Of a stretch of 64,000 bases of DNA, positions 1 through 12,162 are shown piece after piece. The notes under the pieces are model-generated. The model had not been told where the DNA came from. It did not search any database and saw nothing but the letters and a program-made list of their open reading frames with translations. A program made the position numbers and the translations under genes. Positions within the stretch are counted from its first letter, which is position 1. Each line of letters starts with the position of its first letter. Source of the DNA: Balaenoptera acutorostrata (lineage: Eukaryota; Chordata; Mammalia; Artiodactyla; Balaenopteridae); assembly GCF_949987535.1 (NCBI RefSeq), contig NC_080066.1, positions 132,598,335-132,662,334 on the forward strand, given 5' to 3'.

Positions 1-837
1 AGTTGGTGCTCGGAAATATCACATGGACTTCTCTCTCCACATCCCATTGGCCAAAGCAAGTCACATGGCCAAACCCATGTCCGAATTATGGGTAAGTAGA
101 CCTTGCCCAACAGGGAAGGGGAGCATAGAGAGGAATACAATCAATTACAGCAACTCTTGAAGGTATTGTACATTAATGAAGGTGTTGCATGAGCTAGTTT
201 CCCCTGGAAGTGCTCCCAAGAAGAAAAAAGTGGACAATAAAAGGGAGGGAAAACCACAAAATGAACAGCTTGCTGTATAATTCCCTGGAGGAAGTCCCTC
301 AACAAGCTCCTGACCACCTCTAAGTATAGGACAAGGAAAGTAAGTTCAAAGTGTGGCCCTAGGGCAGGGTGGATCCTGGTTTTGAGGGGTTGCAACCTAT
401 AATTTGGGGGACTTTCTTTAAGAAAAAAATACAAAATTACAAATATAAAATTATAAAGTTTTTATTTAAAATGAGAAAATAAACCACAAATCACATATTT
501 TGAAAAAACTGATAATTACCAAAAATATCCCCCAATTCAGAAAAATGATTTTTAATTGACTGACTACCTGACATACCACTATAATAGGTTTTCCTAGATT
601 TTTTGGCTGCAAATATTTCGATAGTCTCTGACAACAATTTTGTAATATCACTTCTGTGGAAAGAATAGATAGATTTAGTCATTCCTCTAGCATGAAAGCT
701 TCTGACTCTATTCCAAACCTGTTTTTCCTCTACAGCTCTCACACTTCTGGCCTCAGGGACCCTGAGCCATGTTCATAGAATAATACCACCACTGGCCCTG
801 GACCTTCATGCTGAATGAGTTAACACACTGGTTAGGA
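1..837. other. Non-coding stretch, AT-rich centre, no gene recognised
   Basis: No reading frame here resembles a known protein. From about 420 to 760 the DNA is strongly AT-rich and carries short overlapping minus-strand frames that look decayed, which would fit an old interspersed repeat I cannot name. Confidence 0.4.
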
Positions 838-1275
838 AGAGCATTCCTGGGAACAACCCAAATATCTATCAACTGATGAATGAATGAACAAAATAGAGTA
901 TTATTCAGGCATGAAAAGGAATAACGTACTGATTCATGCTACAACATGAATGAGCCTTGAAAACACTGTACTAAGTGAAAAAAGCCAGACACAAAAGGCA
1001 CACATATTGTATGATTCCATTTATATGAAATGTGCCGAATAAGCAAATTCAGAGACAGAAAGTAGATTAGGAGGGGATTTAGAAATTGGGAGTCAGCTGG
1101 TGGGGGGGAGAGAATAGGTAGTGAACTGGTGTGGCTTCTTTCGGGAAGTGATGAAAATGTTCTAGAATTAGTTGTGATGGCTGCACCACCTTATGAATAT
1201 ACTAAAATCACTGAATTGTATGCTTTAAAAGGGTCAAGTTTATGATATATGAGTTATAGCTCAATTTAAAACATT
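838..1275 (+). mobile_element. Old L1 (L1M-type) 3' end
   Basis: This reads as the degenerate 3' end of an ancient LINE-1: the terminal ORF2 words for 'attattcaggcatgaaaagg', then the 3'UTR phrase in which a pattern of the type 'gatgaaaatgttctagaatt' is followed by a 'gaattgtatgctttaaaa' block. No terminal repeats or target-site duplications are obvious, as expected for an old copy. Assignment rests on remembered family layout, not on a database search. Confidence 0.65.
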
Positions 1276-3266
1276 TAAGAAGAGAATTCCTGAGAGCTAC
1301 TTGTATATTCAAACGGCCAGAAATAACTGTACCCAGAGTACCTGCAAACTATACATCACACTGAACCCAAACTCAATGTGTGTCTTTAACACTCCTTTAG
1401 CCAGACCCCAAAATACCCCAAAATATCACATGGCTGCCATGTGATATGAAGGGATGGTGATGGAGGGAAGTCAGCATAGAAAGAGACTCTGGTTTTACTC
1501 TTGCAAATTTTACAAAACGATGTGACCAGGTGAACACATCATCAGGGCCTAAAACTATCCTTTCCCACCCAGTCACCACCCCACTTCCCTAACCCCACCC
1601 CTGTGTAGGTCACACACATTTAAGTTTTAGAAAATGGTCAAGGGGTCCTGGATCTTTTTATACAGCTTCCTGAAGGCAAACAAAGCGATGATTTCTTAAC
1701 TAAATTATTAAATCCTATGTACACTGTATTAATACCTGAATAAACCGACACACTTCCCCTTTAAAAAAAAAAAAGGAGAGAGAGCTTTAAAAGGTTTCTT
1801 TCCTTGTTCAGGACTTTGAAATTTTCCCCCTTCTCCATGAAATAAGAGAGTAGCCTCTGAGTAGAATCTCTCTCAACAGGGTCTGACCCTGCTCAGAGGA
1901 TCAACGCCCAAATTTCATCTCACCACCAAGGTCTAATGAGAATTCCAGAGCCCTCCGAATCCTCTCTGCTCTTCTGACTCAGCCCTCAGGCTGACCCTCA
2001 CCCACGTGGAATCCCCTCTCCCCAGATGTAGCCCTAAGCATGGCCTGCACCTGGCTGGCTCCTGCTCAAGCCCCTCCCCTACTCAGCTGGATTGGACTCA
2101 GGGGTCCGTAAACTCTCCAGCTGCGTGGACCCAAACTGCTTCTCAGCCTAGAGGAGGAGCCCTGCCAGATGCAGGGGCTTGACATCCACTCATTAGGGGA
2201 TTATGTAATTCCAAACGCCAACAGGCAAATATGTGGAGCTATTTTTCTGTGTTTCCAACTTTGAGTGGCCTATTTCCTAAAGGACCAAAAAAATTCTTTG
2301 GATGCAAACTTCTAACTTCCCACTCAGATATTAACAAGGAATCAGTTTTAAGAAAAATAAATTGTCCCTGCTTCCTAACCAAAAGTTCATGTCCTCTTCT
2401 TGTCTCACTTTTGGCAAAGGTGGGTGAATAAGCACTAATCCCAATGGCCATCGGAGGGTTGGCTTCTGAGATACCTGGCTAGTTTAGCCCAAACTGAGAC
2501 TTTAATTTCAAAATGGTGTACTAAGTACAAGTTGAAGTTTCCTCTGAGTGCCTAGAAATAATTTTGCTTAAAAACTAGATTAAGAATTTAAAGAATAAAT
2601 GTTGAGGTGGTTGGATTGAAAAGGAAATCTGTAGACTAGACTCATCTGAGACTGCTGAGAAAGGCAAGCACAGACTGCTGGGGGTGGAGGGTACACCGAG
2701 GCTACACAGACTTGCAGCAGAAAGGGGTCCAGGGCAATAGACAAGGCATAGATACCATAGCAACAGCAGCCAGAAAGCAATGATGGGGTGTCTGCCCCCA
2801 GGCTCTATCAGGTCAGAGACAGGGCAGCAGCCGCTGATGACCTCAGGAGGGAGTGGTGAGTACCAACATCTAACAGACCAACCACTAAGGTGCCCTGACA
2901 GGTGGCACACCCTGTCCTTCCTCTTCCTGAAAGCAGGCCAGGATGCAAGCTACAAGGGCAACTCTTGCCTCTTTCCCAGGCAGACCATGCAAACAGATGC
3001 AGCAGAGAATCTAACAGGGAATCTCAACCACAAAGCTAAATGCACGATCAAGGAACATGAAGTATTCAAGAAAATCAGCCTCCATGAGTTAGACAATGAA
3101 CTAAAGCAACGGAAGAACTTATATATGATGAAACAAGGTTAATAGAATAAACAAAACTTATTAATAATCAGCACTTAAAAACTAGAACCCTATTTCCTCA
3201 TTCTCAGGCCACCAATATTTTGCCTCTTCAAACTGCAATCCATTCCAAAATAGGGAACTCCCTATA
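1276..3266. other. Non-repetitive intergenic DNA, one unrecognised 120-codon frame
   Basis: No gene is recognisable. An open frame on the plus strand at 2780-3142 encodes 120 residues ending in a charged stretch rich in Lys and Glu, but it has no recognised domain or Kozak context, and I do not call it a gene. A small A-run lies near 1762. Confidence 0.4.
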
Positions 3267-3280
3267 TAGTAGGAGCATTT

Positions 3281-3603
3281 CTTAAAAATAAATAAATTTA
3301 TTTATTTATTTATTTTTGGCTGTGTTGCATCTTTGCTGCTGCACGCGGGCTTTTCTCTAGCTGCGGCGAGTGGGGGTTACTGTTCATTGCGGTGCGTGGG
3401 CTTCTCATTGCGGTGGCTTCTCTTGTCGTGGAGCACCGGCTCTAGGCACGCGGGCTTCAGTAGTTGTGGCACACGGGCTCAGTAGTTGTGGTGCATGGGC
3501 TCAGTTGCTCCGCAGCATGTGGGATCTTCCCGGACCAGGGCTTGAACCCGCATCCCCTGCATTGGCAGGCAGATTCTTAACCACTGCACCACCAGAGAAG
3601 TCT
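3281..3603 (-). mobile_element. CHR-type tRNA-derived SINE, older subfamily
   Basis: On the plus strand the copy begins with the AAATAAAT/TTTATTTA tail and ends with the tRNA-related head, so the element lies on the minus strand. Imperfect flanking duplications are visible: tagtaggagcattt at 3267-3280 and cagtagtagcattt at 3604-3617 (12 of 14 matching). It carries an extra 'cagtagttgtgg' unit and many CpG decays, so it is older than most other copies in the window. The partial frame in it is SINE sequence, not a gene. Confidence 0.9.
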
Positions 3604-3617
3604 CAGTAGTAGCATTT

Positions 3618-5600
3618 TAAAGATATTTCTTTATTTTCCCAAGTAAAAGCTATTTAGGGGAACTAACTTGCATTTGAGTGAGGAAAGGTCCACATATATG
3701 GATACCTGCTTCATTTCCTCTGCCCATTATTTTAAAGCAAAGCCAGCTATCCGGTCATTTCATCCATAAACCCCTTCTGAAGGAAGAGGTTTTCATGTGG
3801 ACTTGGAGAAGCATAGCCCATAGATAGGCAGAGAGGAAGGAGTATGGAATGAAATGAAAGTACAAGGAAAGGTTTGGACAGGAGATGAAAATTGTATGTA
3901 CAGAGGCAGGAGGAAATGATTTTGAATGGATGGAAGGTTGGACAGATCGGGGGGAGATAATTATGAAAAGTTTCAAATGCCAGCCTGAGGATGTGCGTTT
4001 CTACAGGGAAGGTTTAATTAGATAATCATACAAGGTTTTAGGGGTGGTATGAGTCAAGCAGTATTTTAGTGAGAATCCTCTGGGGTGAGTGTGGGCCCAG
4101 TGGACCCAAGGAAAACAAAATGAATAGAGGGTGGAGGAGCATAGAGGGCCCCGTATTATAATTCAGCCCAACAAGGGCCCAGACCACCTGGGGATGGTGG
4201 AAATGGAGAGGAGGGATGAGCTAGGATGCATTTTAAAGATTGAAAGTGCAGAATTCAGTGCCTGGCTCACCATAGTGGTTAAGGAAAGAACTAGAGATGG
4301 CTACGAGGCTCCAAGTCTGGGCAGCTTGGAGACTGGAAGTGTCATTTACAAAGTTAAAGAAAATGGGAAGAAGAATCTCTTTGGGAGATTACGAGCTTTA
4401 TTTTGGATTTAATCATGGGATGCCCAATTATAAATATCTGGTAGTCTGTTGGAGATGCAGGATTGGAACCTGGTGAAAGTGATACAGAAGGTTTCCATTT
4501 ATTCATCTAAAATTGATAGTTGATATTAGTTTTACGTATGGAGAATGGAAAGAGAAAGAGGGAGAGAGGGTGGGAAGGGAGAGGAAGGAAAAGGGAGGGG
4601 AGGAAAGAACAGGGGAAGGTAGGGGAGAGGAAAAGTGAGGGAAGGAGAGAAAAGGAGAGGAAAAGGAGCAAGTCAGGAGGAGGAGGAATCATGGCTAAGA
4701 CAGGAAAAAAAGGTAAAAGTACCAGGATAGTAAAACAATCTCAGAAGTCAAAGAAGAGCACCTTTCTAAAAAGAAAACTTTTGGTCATTAGTGAGACTCT
4801 GGTGGCTGGAAAGCCCACTGAATATGCATGATGTCATTCACTGTACATTCACAGCACACACAAGGCCACATTCAATCTGCTGACCTCGAGGGCAGAGTAC
4901 AAGGAGCATTTGTTCCCCCCAGCCCTTGCCTCTGCAGAGAAGGAGAATTCTGTACTGGGAGGGTTTTAATTTTGAATCAGGCTAGTTGTTAGCTATGTTG
5001 TGAAAAAGCTAGTTTTCAGAAAGTGAAATATTCATTTCTGCTTATGGTCACGGTAGTACGTAGATGGTGGGTAACAGGCTTGGGAGAAAAATGGGCCCCT
5101 ATTTTTGTGTCAGGGATGAAGTGGCAAAGCCTGGACTCACCAGTGGAGAAGAACCAACCTAGCTTAGGAGGAATGAGTTGTATTGTGACTTGTACTGTGA
5201 CTCAAACAGGGCTTACTTATGCAACTTAGGTGCCTCCTTTAGTGACTTCTGGAAAAACAAAGCTAAGATATAACCTTGTAAGACAAACTGAAGTCCTGTA
5301 AATCATATCAGTCATGGGAAATTTTGTCATGGCCTGGATTAGGTGGCATGACGAATATAAACAGAAGGGAGATAGCTCTAAGAAAAGAGAGGAATTGGGA
5401 TTTGTCTGTGTATTACTAGAATCATATGGAAGAGAGGTGAGTGGGTTCTAGAAAACTTGGTGGTGCCAATATAGGGAGGAATGGAACTATACAGAGGAGA
5501 TTGTTAATTCATCAGGTTATTTTGTTCATTTAAATATTCTTTTAGAAATGTCCAGTTTCAGGCTATGCTTATTAGAGATATCTTAGATTTTATTCACCAA
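3618..5600. other. Intergenic DNA with an unnamed old repeat
   Basis: About 3980-4510 resembles a degenerate mammalian-wide interspersed repeat (words such as 'ggtttaattagat', 'ccaagtctgggcagctt' and 'aaatctggtagt...ttggagatg' in order) that I recognise in style but cannot name with confidence. The rest shows no gene, RNA or recognisable element apart from the purine tract listed separately. Confidence 0.35.
4537..4690 (+). repeat. Polypurine (GGA/GAAA) low-complexity tract
   Basis: About 150 bp is almost purely G and A on the plus strand, with irregular gggagagg, gaaaagga and gggaaggt units. It gives a long Lys/Arg/Glu/Gly-rich frame (4520-4831), which is an artefact of composition. Long purine-only tracts can form triplex (H-DNA) structures; that is general knowledge, not shown here. 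Confidence 0.8.
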
Positions 5601-7100
5601 CAATTCATCTTTTTCTTTAATTTTTAAAACCTTTAATGATAGAAAATTTCAAACTTAGAAGTACAAAGAATAGTAAAATGAACTCACATGTACCTATTAT
5701 CCAGTTTCACCAATTTATCAGCAGTTTCTAAAAACCTATTCTCCTTTTCTTTAATTACCCAATCTTTTTTTTTTTTTTTTCTCCTGGAGTATTTTAAAGC
5801 AAATCTCAAACCTCATATTTACTCACCTGGAAATACTTCGATATGTATCTAACTTTTACTATAAAGAAGTTTAAAAAATGGCAACCATGCCATTTTGATA
5901 ATAATACACTTAAAATAATTCCTTTATAAAACTGAATACTAAGTCCATCTTCAAATTTCCCTGATTATCTCAGATATATTTTACAGCAAGTTTGTGCAAA
6001 TCAGGATCCAAACAAGGCCCATACATTGGATTTAGTTATTCTATCTTTTAAATATCTTTAATTCTCTAAAAATCAATCCCTCTATTTTTTATGCCATTAT
6101 TTTTTGGAGAAACTAGCTCATTTGGCTTATAGACTATCTCATTCAGGATTTGATTTATTGCATTTTAGTGGTTTTGTTTAAAATGTTCTTTTTTTGTCTT
6201 GTTTTCTGTAAACTGATAGTTAACCTACTGGCTTGATAAGATTCAGGTGATTTTTTTAGGCAAGAATACTTCCTAGGTGGTGGTGTGTTTTTCTTATTGT
6301 AGGACATCATTATACAGTCCAGTTGTTTTACCTTTAATGATACCAAGATTGATCAGTGGCTTCAAGTGATAGCAGTCTAATATTTCCATTATGAAGTTCT
6401 TCATTGAGTTTAACCTAATTGTTTTAGCAAACATTGATAATTGTTGCCTAGATCCATTATTTTATTAGGGGTTGCAAAATGATGATTTTATAATTCCATC
6501 ATTCCTTCTGCATTCACTGGTTGAATTATTCTATAAAGAACTTTTCCACATCAACAATTTGGTTACCATGAAATACAGTACATACAGGAAAGGCAGAATA
6601 AAATCCTTGATATTGCCCTTTTTAATACATTTTTTAGTAATGATTTGGTGCTCTAGCAACCTCCAAAGATGACCAATGACATATTTTTAAAATCACTATA
6701 ACCTCATGAATTTTTAGTTATCTGATGTGTTCTAATTATTTTTCATGTTCAAACTGCCCTTTCTTTGGCCAGTGAGAGCCTCTTAAGGATGGCTTTTGCA
6801 TCTTTTTGATGTGACCCTGTTTGTTTTGAAACACTTCCTTGTTTCTTCTTTGACATAAAACTATGTCCCAGACTCACCTTTTAATTCCTGGCCTAGACTT
6901 GGAATCAGGCATTTTCCCAAAGAGTTCTGGTTCCTCTTAGTGGGAATGGTATTTAGAGACCATAATCTGAATGCTTGTTGGGCTTATTACTACTAAATTC
7001 ATTGCTTCTAGGCCTTTTTAAGAGACAAAGCAATGAAATATGTTCTTTTTAATTTATTTTAAGAGACAAAAAATGAATTCATACTGATATTTTCTATTCA
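5600..7100. mobile_element. Ancient LINE-1 (L1M-type) non-coding segment
   Basis: The ordered phrases 'aaatttcaaacttagaagta', 'tattttaaagcaaatctcaaac', 'caggatccaaacaaggcc', 'aagattcaggtgattttttt' and 'ccctttctttggccagtgag' match a mammalian repeat I associate with old L1M 3'UTR sequence. It is heavily diverged with small indels, and no coding part remains. The family name and orientation are from memory and should be treated as provisional. A related shorter piece lies at 36260-36530. Confidence 0.5.
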
Positions 7101-7880
7101 AATACAAGATTATGGGATTTTTACTTAACTTCTTTGATTTTATACTCATGTCAGTAATCTTACTGTTATTAGTGATACTGATGTTTTAGTATCTCTTATT
7201 TTTGAATCAATGGCCAAGGTTCACCAGATCTTTAAGAAAATTTGAACAGTGAAAACAGAAACAATAAAAGGAATTAAAAATATATCAATGCAAAAAAAAC
7301 TCCCTATAATTAATATCCTCAGAGACATAAGAGATAATATTGCCCCCATGGAATTATTACAAAGAAATCTTAACCTGCATTAAATGTGTTGCAAACTAAA
7401 GCTAATTAGTAATGATATTAATATCATAGAAACGAAACTGTTCAGCAAGGGAGAAGTGAGATACAAACACAAAACAAGTAAGTTAAGAAAAAACCCTGTA
7501 ATCTTACATTTAAATTGTAAATATCAGTAAGAACTCAGCTTTTCTCATTTTCAAATGTATATATTTTCTCACTGTTTATTCTGAAAAGTCCACAAAACAA
7601 TGACGATTCAGGAGCAAAGAATATCCCTCATGCCCAGATGGTGGTCTCTAAATACCATTTCCCAATGAAAAGGAACTAGGAATCCTTGGAAAAATACCAC
7701 AAGGATGCAATAACCAAATCTAGGATATGAAAACTCTATAGAAACATTTGATCAAAATTCTCCTACAAACAAATGGCATGAAAAAAAAAAAGAGAGAGGA
7801 AATAATGTGTGTAGTGTGTGGATCTTGTTTGAATCCTATGGTGTAAGAAATATATGGTCTTTGTCCATGGTTATATAATA
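7101..7880. other. AT-rich intergenic DNA, nothing recognised
   Basis: No gene, RNA or clear repeat is visible between the old L1-like segment and the next SINE. Confidence 0.4.
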
Positions 7881-7899
7881 TTAAAAAATTACTAATTTT

Positions 7900-8186
7900 G
7901 GGGGCTTCCCTGGTGGCGCAGTGGTTGAGAATCTGCCTGCCAATGCAGGGGACATAGGTTCGAGCCCTGGTCTGGGAGGATCCCACATGCCGCGGAGCAG
8001 CTGGGCCCGTGAGCCACAATTACTGAGCCTGCGCGTCTGGAGCCTGTGCTCCGCAACAAGAGAGGCCGCGATAGTGAGAGGCCCACACACTGCGATGAAG
8101 AGTGGTCCCCACTTGCCACAAGTAGAGAAAGCCCTCACACAGAAACGAAGACCCAACACAGCCATAAATAAATAAATAATTTTTTA
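7900..8186 (+). mobile_element. CHR-type tRNA-derived SINE
   Basis: The copy begins with the tRNA-like head at 7902 and ends in an ATAAATAAATAAAT tail. Near-perfect flanking duplications (aaaaaattactaatttt) occupy 7883-7899 and 8187-8203, which proves a retrotransposed insertion. The head contains the RNA polymerase III B-box-like ggttcgagccc. Frames read across it are SINE artefacts. Confidence 0.96.
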
Positions 8187-8203
8187 AAAAAATTACTAAT
8201 TTT

Positions 8204-9790
8204 ATTACATATAATAGTAGTAGTATTGTGTGGAAAAAAGAGACCTTACTACTAGCAATATATTCTCAAGATTTTACAGTTGAAATGATGTATTTGGGAT
8301 TTGCTCTAATACACCGTAGGGAAAAAAAGGTGGAGGAGACATAAGTGAAAGAAATTTGGCAAAATAAATATTGAAGCTGGATTGTGCGGATTCCACATAC
8401 TTTCCTTTCTATTTCTTGTATGCTTGAAAATGACCATAATAAAAAAAAGATTAAAAAAAAAAAGACTTTATTTAGAAACACTGAAGAAGACCCAAATAAA
8501 TGGAGAGATATTAGGATGCTTAAAAAGTAATAAACTAATTAAGTTAATTAAAGGAGCACAGGAAGCAAGAGAGAATCCAGCCCAAATCCCATGCCTCGGG
8601 GTCTAGCAAGCAGCAGGATGTGCCTGAAATTCCCCCAAAGCTTCAGTTTACGGCCTGGACTTGGCTCCAGATGTCCCTTGACCCTTGGGCCTCCCTGGCC
8701 TAGGGCAGCAGTTCCCCTTCCCAGCCTGCTGGTGGGAGGCCCTTCATATAGTGGGCTGCACGTGCAGCCTCATGATTTGCAGAGCCCTTTTGGACACGAG
8801 TGAATAGTTGGTTACATTCTCCACATTTTTATGCAGATGACATTGCACAGGGTGGAGACTAGAGACTGAGGCAGCTGATTAGGAAATCATGGAGGGCAGC
8901 TCTGGAAAACAATCTCCCTAAGGGACATCACAGGAAACCTGCACAAACTCACATCCCTTTTGGTTTGTTCCTCTGCCATGGTTGCAAGCTTCAGTCCTGC
9001 TGCAGTGTCCCTTTCTCCAGCTTCCATCTCCCCCACCAGCTGTTGTTTCCCCTCCCTCCCTCTGCTCCCACCCAAGGTACAGGAGGACTTCATTCCATTC
9101 AGAGAACTCCTGGTGTTTCCTGGCGGCTGGTGATGATTCATTTTTATTCCCTTGAATCTTCTCCTCGGCCAGAGCATTGTTTTCCATATCCTTCCCACCC
9201 CCCCAGGAAAGAACAAAAGGCAATATTTGGTCTTCTGGCTGGAGGCTATGCTAGATCATCACATCCCATATATGGCTTGGGCTGTGGGTCCCTCCAGCTC
9301 TTAGATTTCACAAAGCATTTTGAGATAAACTCTAACAAGAGGATACATTCACTTTCCGGTTGAAGTGATGTATTTATTATGTGATTCATCTGTCCCCTAA
9401 GATTTCCAGTTATAGTCATGAAATCTGGCCTCGACCCCTAAAGCAAACCCTTGTGTTTATAAGAAGTAACCCAAGTAACCCACACATTTTCAGAGCTGGA
9501 ATCATGCTTCCATCCCATGAGATTGTAAACTCAGCAAGATAAAATTTTCTCTGTTGCAAATCAACCATGCTTGAAAAGTTGGTACAGAAATAAGTTATAA
9601 GTAAGACAGGTTTGAATAAGTTCTAATTCAAGCATTTCATTTTCTCTCTTCTACCCCAAACTGTGGCCAGATCAATGGGACTTTCAATTGTCTTTTATTT
9701 CACGTCGTGATCCCAAAAGGAGCCATACCCATTTTAGAAAGGTGAAGGATACAAAATTGACTCAAGCCATCCAGAATTAGATTTGCAGCA
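8204..9790. other. Intergenic DNA, no gene recognised
   Basis: A plus-strand frame at 8965-9363 (132 codons) and a minus-strand frame at 8887-9216 overlap each other, have Ser/Pro-rich or low-information translations and match nothing I know. An A-rich patch at 8441-8463 could be the tail of an old retroelement. I see no splice or promoter evidence strong enough to report. Confidence 0.35.
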
Positions 9791-9804
9791 GAAGGGAAAT
9801 AAGG

Positions 9805-9940
9805 TTCTTGGAATCAAAGAATGTTAGGGGTAGACAGATGTTAGCCAGCATCTACCCTCTCCTTTTACAGGTGAGAAAACTGAAGTCCAAAAAGAGTCAT
9901 ATTTTGCCTAAGGTCACAGAAGTAGTAAGTGAAAACGGGT
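9805..9940 (-). mobile_element. MIR SINE relic
   Basis: The core phrase 'ttttacaggtgagaaaactgaag' followed by 'cctaaggtcacagaagtagtaagtg' is the characteristic MIR core (tRNA-derived, mammalian-wide), read here from the element's reverse complement. A 182-codon frame starting at 9808 runs through this MIR and into the L2-like block and is therefore not called a gene. Confidence 0.75.
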
Positions 9941-9999
9941 TCAAAACCAGGTTTACTACAAAAGACCCCAAACCCACTCTCTCCCTCATGCCAGCTTCT

Positions 10000-10570
10000 G
10001 AAGGGTCCTCCTTACTGGGATCCACGGCCTCACTCGTCTCTTCTCCTTCCTTCTACAGCCACCTCCTCTACAGCACCCCTCCGCTCACATCTTTCCTGGC
10101 TCAGAACTGTTATTCTTGGCCGTCCCCAGTGACTTGCAGTTGTATCACATGGCACTCCTGTGCCCTTCCCAGACCACATGTAAAAGTAGCTCTTCCCCAA
10201 GCAAGCTCTGTGCTTGCCTGTATCTTTTCCAATGCAGTTTTCTCTGCCCAGAAGATTCTTCCTCTCTATCTTTACCAGGCAAAATCCTCCTCCCTTTCAG
10301 AGGATCAGTTCAGATGCTACTTCCTCCACAACTCCTTCATTAACTCTCCTAAATGAAACCTATTTCTCCCCTCTTTGTCTCCCTGCACTGTATACTGTGG
10401 ACCTCCATTTTCATAGATATCCCATTCCACCTGATGTAATTCTGTAGTTAGTTATGAACATTCGGCTTCCTCCCACTAGTTTATAAATTCCTGTAAGTCA
10501 AGGACCAGATCTCATTTACAGCCCCAGCAGAGTTATTTGCTCAGAGTAAACATCAAAACATCTTTATTCA
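10000..10570 (+). mobile_element. L2 (LINE-2) 3' segment
   Basis: The order of phrases fits degenerate L2: a 'tcagatgctacttcctccacaa' block, 'ccctgcactgtatactgtgg', then 'actagtttataaattcctg' and 'aaggaccagatctcatttaca', ending near 'tcagagtaaacatc...ttcaaatgaat'. L2 has been inactive since early mammals. It accounts for the overlapping short frames at 9929-10447. Confidence 0.65.
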
Positions 10571-10574
10571 AATG

Positions 10575-10845
10575 AATATAACAAAACAGAAACAAACTCA
10601 CAGATAAAGAGAACAAACTAGTGGTTACCAGTGGGGAAAGGAAAGGAGAAAGGGGCAAGATAGGGGTAGGGGATTAAGAGGTATGAAATACCATGTATAG
10701 CACAGGAAATATAGCCAATACTTTATAACAACTTTAAATGGAGTATAATCTATAAAAATATTGAATCACTATGTTGTACACCTGAAACTAATATTGTAAA
10801 TTAACTCTAATTCAATAAAAATTTAAAATTTTTAAAAAATTAAAT
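10575..10845 (+). mobile_element. L1 3' end, strongly 5'-truncated
   Basis: About 270 bp of artiodactyl-type L1 3'UTR: 'aaacaaactcacagataaag', 'gtggttaccagtgggg', then 'atgttgtacacctgaaact' and a final 'aattcaataaaaatttaaaa'. The AATAAA signal sits just before the A-rich tail. It shares its layout with the 3' ends at 15490-15796 and 23940-24285. Confidence 0.85.
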
Positions 10846-11149
10846 TGGATTGAAATCCATTATTTTTAGAAACCCAACGGCATTTAGACATGCAATTCTA
10901 AAGAGCAGAATTTAAGTATTTTATATATTTCTATTCTTGATGTTCTTAGGTATGCTGAAGGGCATTTTTATCTCCTATAATGTGTCTTGGATAAAAATAA
11001 GGAGGATTATTTTTCCTTTGCTATTTACTTAGATCATGCTCAGCAAAAAAGTCCAACTAAACATATATTTGTTGAATATGTAACAATTGCCAATCGTCCC
11101 TGTCTGCTATTAAAGAAAGTTACAATAGACTAATAGCTTAAGGAACTAC

Positions 11150-11275
11150 TTTTGATTAGGAATCAGAAGACCTTGGGTCTACTTCAGCCTATATCAAATT
11201 TCTATCAATGTGACCTTGGACAAATCAGTTAATCTCTATTCATCTTTCCCATCGGTAAAAAGGGCTGCTTATAAA
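11150..11275 (+). mobile_element. MIR SINE relic
   Basis: The phrases 'aggaatcagaagaccttggg', 'tcaatgtgaccttggacaaa' and 'cagttaatctctattcatc' are the tRNA-related and core parts of MIR in forward orientation, with ordinary age-related divergence. Confidence 0.8.
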
Positions 11276-11360
11276 AGGTGGGTTCTTTCGTGGACATGGA
11301 TGCCACACAACTAGCAACAAGGTTGTAGACCAATTTTGCAAACACAGAGTATGAGTTAAA

Positions 11361-11475
11361 GCACTGGTTCTCAAACTGTAGTCCCCAGACCATAGCATCT
11401 ACTGGGAATTTGATAGAAATTCACGTTCTCGGGCCCCACCCTAAATGGACTGAGTCAGGAACACTGGTTCCTTGG
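11361..11475 (+). mobile_element. MER5A-like hAT DNA transposon fragment
   Basis: Starts with the terminal inverted repeat type sequence 'cactggttctcaaactgtag', then 'gtccccagaccatagcatc' and 'aattcacgttctcgggcccc', the typical order of MER5A, a short non-autonomous hAT-Charlie element. The far end with the second inverted repeat is not recognisable. Confidence 0.8.
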
Positions 11476-12147
11476 TCTGGGGAACGTTGGGTTCTGGTGC
11501 TTCCTCTCCTCCAAGTGGAAGGTGGTGCTGGTCCTATAGGAGGCTGCGCTGGGGTAGTTCCTCCCTATCCTACCAGCTCACAGTCTAAGCAGTCTAGAAT
11601 GATCTTGTGCATCATGTTTAAACAATTCTGCTTACCAAAGGCACCATGGGAAAATAACATTTATCCTAACTTTCTTCACAGAGGTAAAGCTCTGTCTGAG
11701 GCTCAGAGGACATGATTGTGAAAATACCTTGAAAATTGAGAGGGACCATACAAATGTAAATATTGTTAAAGTTGCCAAGTTTCTGGGGGAGTTGTATGAA
11801 GGACGAAAACAGAATAAATGGAAGAGACATGGATGACAGATTATATAAACTACTCAGCTTCTGAAGAAACCATCATTTTGATTGTATACATAGCTTTCCT
11901 CCCTTGATTTTTATCCTACTTGTCTGTTTATACTTGAAATACAGGCATACCAAATGGATAGAGTGAAGACACAGCAATGTAAAAGGGAGCCCAACACCCC
12001 ATGACCAGTATCTGGCTACTTCACTTGCTTCTACAGAGATTAAAACCTCTAGCGCCCTCTTGAGGGTTCAACTGGAAGGAGCATGGCATTTGATTGTGGA
12101 GCAAATACTGTTTTCCCCCTATTTCCACAATTGCCTGTCACTTGAGG
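11476..12147. other. Intergenic DNA, nothing recognised
   Basis: No gene, RNA or clear repeat. Short frames (for example 11410-11715) run over the MER5A-like fragment and are not credible genes. Confidence 0.35.
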
Positions 12148-12162
12148 AAAGAATCTGAATTG

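Noticed and set aside
2780..3142. 120-codon plus-strand frame
   Set aside because: No recognisable domain, no Kozak or splice evidence, and frames of this length occur by chance in GC-moderate DNA.
4520..4831. Lys/Arg/Glu-rich 103-codon frame
   Set aside because: It is a translation of the GA-rich tract.
7902..7976. tRNA-like segments with a B-box-like motif
   Set aside because: They are SINE heads; no free-standing, clover-leaf-competent tRNA gene was found.
7881..8175. Several frames with '[14 protein letters not shown]' or '[12 protein letters not shown]'-type peptides, repeated at all SINEs
   Set aside because: These are translations of the CHR SINE in different frames; the recurrence is due to the repeat, not to a protein family.
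9808..10356. 182-codon plus-strand frame, the longest outside L1s
   Set aside because: It runs through a MIR relic and then L2-like sequence; its length is explained by chance in C/T-rich DNA.
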